From Shinella sp. (GTDB lineage Bacteria; Pseudomonadota; Alphaproteobacteria; Rhizobiales; Rhizobiaceae): 12,411 bases of DNA. The stretch spans positions 1 to 12,411 of the forward strand of contig QFQX01000078.1 of assembly GCA_003248775.1 (NCBI GenBank). Reading direction: 5' to 3'. A program made the translations under genes and the position numbers. This document shows, one piece after another, positions 6,415 through 12,411 of the stretch; position 1 is the stretch's first letter; the number at the start of each line of letters is the position of its first letter. The notes under the pieces are model-generated. The model had not been told where the DNA came from. It saw only the letters and a list, made by a program, of their open reading frames with translations, and made no database searches.

Positions 6415-8561
6415 AGACTGGAGAGGGGCTTCTTCAGGATGCTTTCACGAAGGGAGCCGCCTTCGCGGCGAAGCGTGCTGCCGAAGGAAGGGTTGGCGGG
6501 TGCCGAGGGCCCCTGCGAGCGGATGTTTGCATAGGGTGCCGGTTCGTCCCGCTGTCGTGGCGGCTGCGGGAATATGCCTTCGCGTTGCAGAGCAGCTCGT
6601 TCTTCCTCAAACCTGCTGACGGGCAGCATATCGGGGCGGTAGGGCTCCACCGCCGGCGGCGGTTCCGGCGTAGCGGCAGGAACATGCTTGGTTGCCGGGG
6701 CCGCATGCTCAGGTGCCAAAAGCGCCTGCCGAATTTCATCGAAGGTTGCATTGGGGCCGAGATGGGTCGGGATCTCGAAATCGTCCTCGTCCGGCTCCAG
6801 AGAAGGCGGCGTGATGTCGGTAAAGCTTCTCGGATTCTCTTCCAGCCTATTACCCGGGAATGATGTCTCGAAACTCTGCTGGAAGGCGGAGATGTCCGGC
6901 GCACTCACGGAGCGCATGCGGGCGATGATCGATCTGAGGTCGACGGTATCCGGGTTTTCCTCGCTGTGTTTGGCAGCGGCACCATTCGCCTTTGGCAGAT
7001 GGCTGCTGTCGACGCGCGAAAAGCGCATGCGCATCGGCACAGCAATCGCCTCGCCGAAGGCTATTGCTTCGCCATTGCCGATCGAGGAAATGAAGCTGGT
7101 CGTCGAAATTGACGAATCCGGAATGGCGGAACGGATAATTTCCTGGTCCCGGTCGTTGGTCAGGCGCATGGCGAACAGGGTCGAGCACTGCGAAAGGATC
7201 GTCTGATCGAGTTCGCCGGGACGCTGCGTGATGATGCCCAGCGATACGCCGTATTTTCGGCCTTCCTTGGCAATTCGGGCGATGGCCTGCCGCGTCGGGA
7301 AGAAGCCGAGGCTCGGGTCGGACGGAATGTAGCGGTGGGCCTCTTCGCAGACGACGAGCATATGGATCGCGCCGTTTGACCAGAGCGCCAGTTCGAAGGC
7401 CATGCGGCAGAGGACCGAGGCGACGGAATTCACCACTTCTGACGGGATGCCGGCGAGCTGGAAGGTGCAGATAGGCCTGTCGTCTCCCGGAATGCGGAAG
7501 ATCTCCGCAATCGTCTCCATGATCGTGTCGCTGATCGTATTGTTGGAGAACATGAAGTGGTAACGCGGATCGTTGATCGCCGACATGATGCGCATCTTCA
7601 GCGCACGCATGAACGGCTTGTCGCCGCGGCCTTCCAGCCGGCCGATGCGGTCGTCGATCAGCGCCAGAAGGTCGGCCATGCGATATGGCACCGGCGTATC
7701 GGCGGTGATCGAACTCTTGTCCGAGGTGCGGCGCATCAGGGCGGACTCGTTGCCGCGGAAGGCGCGCTTCGCCTCCGGCATGAGATCGCGGAGAATGTCG
7801 AGTTCTTCCGGTACCGGCGGGCGGCCGCGGAACAGCACTTCGGCGAACTCCTCGAGCTTCATCAGCCAGAAGGGTAGGTCCAGCGTGTCGGTATCGACGA
7901 CCACCGCATGCTCGGGGAAGGCGGCGGCGAATTCGTTGTGCGGGTCCAGGATGAGGACGCGCAATTTCGGATCGGCCTCGATCGCCTTGCGCAGCAGGAG
8001 CGATACGGCCGTCGATTTGCCGACGCCGGTGGAGCCGACGACGGCGAAATGCTTGGAAAGCATCGAGGGAATATGAATCGTCGCGTCGATGCTTTCGTCC
8101 TGCGTGAGCTTGCCGATGGCGCAGGAGGAACCCTTGCGGCTGTCATAGATGCGCAGGAGGTCGGCAGCGCGTATGCGGTGGGCGACGGCGCCGAGATAGG
8201 GATAACGCGAAATCCCGGTTGAGAATTCATCCAGGCCGCCGGGGCCTTTATGAACCTCGCCGAGCAATTCGACCTCGATCAGGAAATAGTTGTCAGCCTC
8301 TTCACCCCAGTCGCGGGAACCGGTCTGCATCGAATAAGCAAGGGCCACGACGCGGTTTTCGCCGACACTGATCGAAATCAGCCGCCCGACGGACCAGAGT
8401 TCGGTGAGATCTGTCGATCCTTCTTCCGCCACTGCGGATATGGTGGCGCGGGAACCATTGCAGGCGACGACACGTCCAAGCATGCGGTAGCCCGGATGCA
8501 GGCGGTCGCGGCGATCCTGTTCGCCAGCGCTGCCGGAAGTCTTGAGATCGTCGTTACGCAA
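6399..8561 (-). CDS. HerA/DUF87-type hexameric-ATPase homologue with long disordered tail
   Basis: 720 residues. The N-terminal part (about 24-115) looks like the HAS-barrel seen in HerA ATPases. The RecA/FtsK-like core has the Walker A loop GSTGVGKST (176-184), LILDPHNEF (203-211) and Walker B MLVVCEEAH (401-409). It also has the RIAKEGRKYGVSLGIITQRP block (429-448), which in this family holds sensor and arginine-finger residues. From about 520 on the sequence is Pro/Ala/charged and probably unstructured. The start is TTG (complement 8559-8561), supported by AGGGAG 7 bases upstream; the next in-frame ATG (residue 27) would cut into the barrel. HerA proteins are DNA translocases in end resection with NurA, or parts of some anti-phage pairs; neither partner is present here. 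DNA translocation is inferred, and the role in this organism is unknown. Confidence 0.85.
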   Translation of the reverse strand: MRNDDLKTSGSAGEQDRRDRLHPGYRMLGRVVACNGSRATISAVAEEGSTDLTELWSVGRLISISVGENRVVALAYSMQTGSRDWGEEADNYFLIEVELLGEVHKGPGGLDEFSTGISRYPYLGAVAHRIRAADLLRIYDSRKGSSCAIGKLTQDESIDATIHIPSMLSKHFAVVGSTGVGKSTAVSLLLRKAIEADPKLRVLILDPHNEFAAAFPEHAVVVDTDTLDLPFWLMKLEEFAEVLFRGRPPVPEELDILRDLMPEAKRAFRGNESALMRRTSDKSSITADTPVPYRMADLLALIDDRIGRLEGRGDKPFMRALKMRIMSAINDPRYHFMFSNNTISDTIMETIAEIFRIPGDDRPICTFQLAGIPSEVVNSVASVLCRMAFELALWSNGAIHMLVVCEEAHRYIPSDPSLGFFPTRQAIARIAKEGRKYGVSLGIITQRPGELDQTILSQCSTLFAMRLTNDRDQEIIRSAIPDSSISTTSFISSIGNGEAIAFGEAIAVPMRMRFSRVDSSHLPKANGAAAKHSEENPDTVDLRSIIARMRSVSAPDISAFQQSFETSFPGNRLEENPRSFTDITPPSLEPDEDDFEIPTHLGPNATFDEIRQALLAPEHAAPATKHVPAATPEPPPAVEPYRPDMLPVSRFEEERAALQREGIFPQPPRQRDEPAPYANIRSQGPSAPANPSFGSTLRREGGSLRESILKKPLSSLYRKD

Positions 8562-8692
8562 TAAGGGACTCCCTGCTCGGGGAGGTAATGTAAAGGCTCG
8601 AGACTTAACGACGGGTATATCGCAAAGAACGAATTTTCCGAAAGCGTGGTGTTTTATGTCTTATTTAGCGCCGGTTTTTGTCATTTGATGCG

Positions 8693-8720
8693 TTGACGCT
8701 TTTTCGATTTGTGTTATCAC
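8693..8720 (+). promoter_or_regulatory. Promoter of the ilv leader transcript
   Basis: TTGACG (8693-8698) and TATCAC (8715-8720) are separated by 16 bases. The -35 box matches the consensus at 5 of 6 positions and the -10 box at 4 of 6. The expected start of transcription, 6-8 bases past the -10 box, is 8726-8728. That coincides with the leader-peptide ATG at 8728, so the mRNA would be leaderless. Confidence 0.6.
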
Positions 8721-8727
8721 ACGTGTC

Positions 8728-8784
8728 ATGAAAAATTCGAAGGCTCTTATTGTGGTGGGAAAGCGCATGGGCAGGATGGTGTAA
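8728..8784 (+). CDS. ilv leader peptide (18 aa) with Leu-Ile-Val-Val control codons
   Basis: The tiny frame encodes MKNSKALIVVGKRMGRMV and stops with TAA. Five of its 18 codons specify the end products of the pathway downstream: ctt-att-gtg-gtg in a row (8746-8757) and a final gtg (8779). No Shine-Dalgarno sequence precedes the ATG, and the predicted transcription start falls on or next to it. It is followed by a hairpin and a terminator before ilvI, as in classical amino-acid attenuators. Its role would be to sense charging of Leu, Ile and Val tRNAs by ribosome stalling; the peptide itself may have no other function. The frame is too short for ordinary gene finders. Confidence 0.85.
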   Translation: MKNSKALIVVGKRMGRMV

Positions 8785-8843
8785 CCATCCGGCGATAGCC
8801 ACCCATGCGCTAGATGACAGGCTCCTCAAAGGGGCCTTTTTTT
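8762..8843 (+). promoter_or_regulatory. Transcription attenuator of ilvIH
   Basis: Outer stem AGCGCATGGG (8762-8771) pairs perfectly with CCCATGCGCT (8802-8811). Nested inside it, GGATGGT (8774-8780) pairs with ACCATCC (8784-8790), with the leader stop codon in and next to the loop. A ribosome stalled on the Leu-Ile-Val-Val codons would cover the left arm of the outer stem. The terminator hairpin follows separately at 8819-8837. I could find only a short AGCC/GGCT seed (8797-8800 with 8820-8823) for an antiterminator, so the alternative fold is not resolved by eye. Confidence 0.8.
8819..8843 (+). terminator. Attenuator terminator upstream of ilvI
   Basis: AGGCTCC (8819-8825) pairs with GGGGCCT (8831-8837), including one G-U pair, across a 5-nt loop, and seven T's follow (8837-8843). 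Placed between leader peptide and ilvI, it would end transcription when branched-chain amino acids are plentiful and leave an RNA of about 116 nt. Confidence 0.85.
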
Positions 8844-8899
8844 ATGGCCAAAACCGGGCTACGGCTCTCAAAAAAATCCCTAGGCAGATGGAAACAGGC

Positions 8900-10678
<1,779 letters not shown>

Positions 10679-10702
10679 CGCGATAGACAGGAACAGAGAC
10701 AC

Positions 10703-11275
10703 ATGAACGCACAGCTTCAACCTACCGGCTCGGCCTACTTCATCGCGAAGGAAACGGCGGCCATCGAGAGCCATACGCTATCGGTTCTCGTCGATAACGA
10801 ACCGGGCGTTCTTGCCCGAGTCATCGGCCTATTCTCAGGTCGTGGCTACAACATCGAAAGCCTGACGGTTTCCGAGACCGAGCATGAGGCGCATCTGTCG
10901 CGCATCACCATTGTCACGCGCGGTACGCCGAGCGTCCTGGAACAAATCAAGGCTCAGCTCGAGCGTATCGTGCCGGTGCATCGGGTTCTCGATCTCACCG
11001 TGCGGGCGAAGGAGCTTGGTCAGGAACGGCCGATCGAGCGCGAAGTGGCGCTGGTGAAGGTGGTTGCCGAAGGCGAGATGCGTGCCGAAACCCTGCGCCT
11101 TGCCGATGCCTTTCAGGCGAAGGTGGTCGATGCGACGGTCGAGCATTTCATCTTCGAGATTACCGGCAAGTCCTCCAAGATCGACCAGTTCGTGGCGATC
11201 ATGAAGCCGCTCGGCCTCAATGAAATCTGCCGCACCGGGATCGCGGCAATGAACCGCGGTTCGCAGGGCATGTGA
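10703..11275 (+). CDS. ilvH: Acetolactate synthase small regulatory subunit
   Basis: Activates the catalytic subunit and confers feedback inhibition by valine and related amino acids. 190 aa from ATG 10703, with AGGAA 9 bases upstream and 24 bases after the ilvI stop. Residues about 24-98 are an ACT domain (SHTLSVLVDNEPGVLARVIGLFSGRGYNIESL), where the effector binds. Residues about 110-185 form the second, IlvH-type C-terminal domain (EVALVKVVAEGEMR ... IFEITGKSSKIDQF). The length is closer to E. coli IlvH than to the short IlvN, with an extra N-terminal stretch of about 20 residues. Confidence 0.95.
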   Translation: MNAQLQPTGSAYFIAKETAAIESHTLSVLVDNEPGVLARVIGLFSGRGYNIESLTVSETEHEAHLSRITIVTRGTPSVLEQIKAQLERIVPVHRVLDLTVRAKELGQERPIEREVALVKVVAEGEMRAETLRLADAFQAKVVDATVEHFIFEITGKSSKIDQFVAIMKPLGLNEICRTGIAAMNRGSQGM

Positions 11276-11403
11276 CCGCTTTCGGCGGGGGAGCGAGGCC
11301 TGTGTCTCGCATTCGCCGCCGGATGGGTCTTGGAACCTGATCGCTCAAAAGTCTGCCGCATGCATTGCGTGACGGGCGGCCGCATTCATTTCGTCTGATA
11401 CGG

Positions 11404-11444
11404 AAAGGCATCCTGCCGGTTTTGACACCGCAGGATGCCTTTTT
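11404..11444 (+). terminator. Intrinsic terminator of the ilvIH operon
   Basis: AAAGGCATCCTGC (11404-11416) and GCAGGATGCCTTT (11430-11442) form a perfect 13-bp stem with a 13-nt loop, and GGT/ACC can extend it inwards. The stem ends in a T-run (11440-11444). The 128 bases between the ilvH stop and this hairpin hold no gene; they include a smaller double stem (CGGCG/CGCCG and GCGAG/CTCGC, 11283-11318). Confidence 0.9.
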
Positions 11445-11445
11445 C

Positions 11446-11724
11446 TTGTGTTGAGCAATCAGCGTTTGGAAGGGCGCGCGCCGTGTGTTCGTGTCGGTTT
11501 TAAATGTCTGCCACAATACCGGGCGGCGGGCGGTATTGCGCCCTCAGCGCCTTCAGGATGGGTGCGGAGCCGATCAAATGTCGAGTGTTCGCGTTCAAAC
11601 CGCCGCGGTATCCTGATAAAGGTTGATCCAAAGCGCCACGTCCCTTGAGTCTTGCTGCTTGCACTTTGGACCGTTGTTTTCGCATATCGTACAAAGCCGC
11701 TGATGCGCTTTGGCGCGACACGCT
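11446..11724. other. Non-coding stretch with inverted repeats between ilvIH and the ArsR-type gene
   Basis: Both flanking genes point into this 279-base region. It holds CAATACCG (11514-11521) facing CGGTATTG (11531-11538) around a GC-rich 9-base loop. Further on, CCAAAGCGC (11628-11636) faces GCGCTTTGG (11705-11713). The only open frame of note, 11500-11721 on the minus strand, has a GTG start, no clear ribosome site and codon use unlike its neighbours, so I do not call it a gene. No intrinsic terminator with a T-run for the ArsR-type gene is evident. Confidence 0.5.
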
Positions 11725-12186
11725 TCAGAACATAGACATCTGGCTGGGCAACGGCTTTTCCGCAGGCTCATCGACTGCGTCGGCTTCCATGGGCGTGGCG
11801 GCCTTGGAGGGTTTTGCCTTGCCCTTCTGCCCGGTCGGCTCCTGTGGTTTGGCCGGCTCGTCGGCTGCCGGTACTTCGGTCGGCTCCAGCTGCTGGAGGA
11901 AACCGGTCAGGACCTCCTTCAAAATGTTCGGAGCAAGGGCGTAGTGGACGAACTGGCCGCGCTTTTCGCGGGTGATCAGGCCGGCATTTTCCAGAATGGC
12001 GAGGTGCTGCGATACGGAGGGCTTGGCCATGTCGAAGCGCGAGGATATCTCGCCTGCGGTGAGGCCGGAGGCGGCAAGGTATTTGAGTATGGCCCGGCGA
12101 GGCGCTGCGGCGAGAGCATGAAAGGCTTGCTGAGCCCGCCTTTCGGACTTGTTGGGGGCGAATGCCTTTTTCGTCTGTTTCTTCAC
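11725..12186 (-). CDS. ArsR/SdpR-like winged-helix transcriptional repressor with low-complexity tail
   Basis: 153 residues from GTG (complement 12184-12186), with AAGG 7 bases ahead. Residues about 17-95 form an ArsR-family winged helix: AFHALAAAPRRAILKYLAASGLTAGEISSRF leads to the recognition helix AKPSVSQHLAILENAGL (about 54-70) and the wing ITREKRGQFVHYAL. The wording of the helix region resembles the SdpR type rather than metal sensors. There is no cysteine in the protein, so it has neither the arsenic/cadmium thiol site nor a BigR-type redox pair. Residues about 101-153 are a Pro/Glu/Ala/Lys-rich tail, probably disordered. It probably represses its own promoter through the palindrome just upstream; other targets and the ligand are unknown. 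Confidence 0.85.
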   Translation of the reverse strand: MKKQTKKAFAPNKSERRAQQAFHALAAAPRRAILKYLAASGLTAGEISSRFDMAKPSVSQHLAILENAGLITREKRGQFVHYALAPNILKEVLTGFLQQLEPTEVPAADEPAKPQEPTGQKGKAKPSKAATPMEADAVDEPAEKPLPSQMSMF

Positions 12187-12233
12187 TTGAGCGCCTTGGT
12201 CATCAGATCGACCGCAGATGGATTTTTGTAAAT

Positions 12234-12263
12234 TCTATAATTAGGAAAATTCCTAAAAGTCTA
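12234..12263 (-). promoter_or_regulatory. Promoter of the ArsR-type gene
   Basis: On the minus strand, TAGACT (complement 12258-12263) and TATAGA (complement 12234-12239) are separated by 18 bases. The region is markedly AT-rich compared with the genes. The 5' leader to the GTG start would be about 40 nt. The spacer contains the operator-like palindrome. Confidence 0.5.
12241..12256. promoter_or_regulatory. Perfect 7-2-7 palindrome, probable repressor operator
   Basis: TTAGGAA (12241-12247) and TTCCTAA (12250-12256) flank a 2-base AA centre. It fills nearly all of the spacer between the predicted -35 and -10 boxes, where a bound dimer would block RNA polymerase. Size and symmetry suit an ArsR-family dimer. 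Confidence 0.55.
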
Positions 12264-12332
12264 GTGCGTATTTCGGGCTAGGCTTGTGATATTAGTTGGG
12301 TGGCTAATTATGTTATTCTCATAATGCCTACG

Positions 12333-12377
12333 GCATGTCGCGCAAAAGTGTGCAGCGGTTTTGCGGCAACGACATGC
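12333..12377. repeat. REP-like imperfect hairpin of the rhizobial intergenic type
   Basis: GCATGTCG (12333-12340) pairs with CGACATGC (12370-12377), and inside it CGCAAAA (12341-12347) pairs with TTTTGCG (12359-12365). This gives 15 pairs with a 4-base bulge and an 11-base loop. From memory, very similar GCATGTCG...CGACATGC hairpins are scattered between genes in Rhizobiaceae genomes. The AAAGCG-containing flank (12394-12399) fits the same pattern. Copy number cannot be judged from one window. Confidence 0.55.
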
Positions 12378-12411
12378 GATGAAACAAGGACTTAAAGCGT
12401 AGAGAGCGAAG

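Noticed and set aside
6399..8561. The HerA-like gene as part of an anti-phage defence system.
   Set aside because: Known HerA defence pairs have an adjacent effector such as SIR2 or DUF4297. Here the neighbours are miaA and ilvIH, and base composition does not suggest recent transfer.
8750..8899. An N-terminal extension of ilvI starting at 8750.
   Set aside because: This stretch contains the leader peptide, hairpin and terminator; the extra 50 residues do not resemble the acetolactate synthase N-terminus, and the start would lie inside the leader gene.
11283..11318. A double stem (CGGCG/CGCCG and GCGAG/CTCGC) shortly after ilvH as a terminator.
   Set aside because: It has unequal internal spacers and no T-run, and a far better terminator follows at 11404-11444.
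11500..11721. A 73-codon minus-strand frame starting with GTG 3 bases after the ArsR-type stop.
   Set aside because: It lacks a clear ribosome site, uses codons rare in the neighbouring genes (tta, aga, cga, gga) and shows no recognisable motif. It may just be read-through space, though a small basic protein cannot be fully excluded.
11725..12186. The ArsR-type regulator as an arsenic or heavy-metal sensor.
   Set aside because: The protein has no cysteine and no nearby arsenic or metal transport genes.

Overview
The window looks like chromosomal, mostly housekeeping DNA from an alphaproteobacterium of the order Hyphomicrobiales, most probably family Rhizobiaceae (Rhizobium/Agrobacterium type). 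This rests on the high-GC coding style, the protein sequences (a Gly-rich HflK N-terminus, the MiaA and IlvI sequence types) and the gene order folA-hflK-hflC-DUF2065-degP. The genus is inferred from recalled family features, not from a search.

Layout. 1-4483, plus strand: the 3' end of folA (dihydrofolate reductase), then a good sigma70-type promoter, then hflK, hflC and a small DUF2065 membrane protein packed as one operon, then a secreted two-PDZ DegP/HtrA-type serine protease. HflK/HflC form the membrane complex that modulates the FtsH protease, and DegP acts in the periplasm, so this block is an envelope protein quality-control cluster. A perfect 14-bp hairpin with a T-run lies between degP and the converging serB.

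4602-8561: serB (phosphoserine phosphatase, minus) and miaA (tRNA dimethylallyltransferase, plus) are divergent and their start codons physically overlap. miaA converges on, and overlaps by 16 bp, a minus-strand HerA/DUF87-type ATPase with a TTG start and a long disordered tail.

8562-11444: the branched-chain amino-acid locus. A promoter lies directly against the ATG of an 18-residue leader peptide containing Leu-Ile-Val-Val. It is followed by a nested hairpin and a rho-independent terminator, then ilvI and ilvH (acetolactate synthase large and small subunits) and a strong final terminator. This is a textbook-shaped ribosome-dependent attenuator whose leader peptide appears to be translated from a leaderless transcript. 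It is the most interesting regulatory element of the window.

11446-12411: a non-coding stretch with an 8-bp inverted repeat, then a minus-strand cysteine-free ArsR/SdpR-like winged-helix regulator. A 7-2-7 palindrome fits exactly between its predicted -35 and -10 boxes, suggesting autorepression. The right edge carries a long imperfect hairpin resembling the short dispersed intergenic repeats of Rhizobiaceae.

I found no tRNA, rRNA, CRISPR array, transposase or phage gene. The unusual content is regulatory rather than a new enzymatic or defence system.
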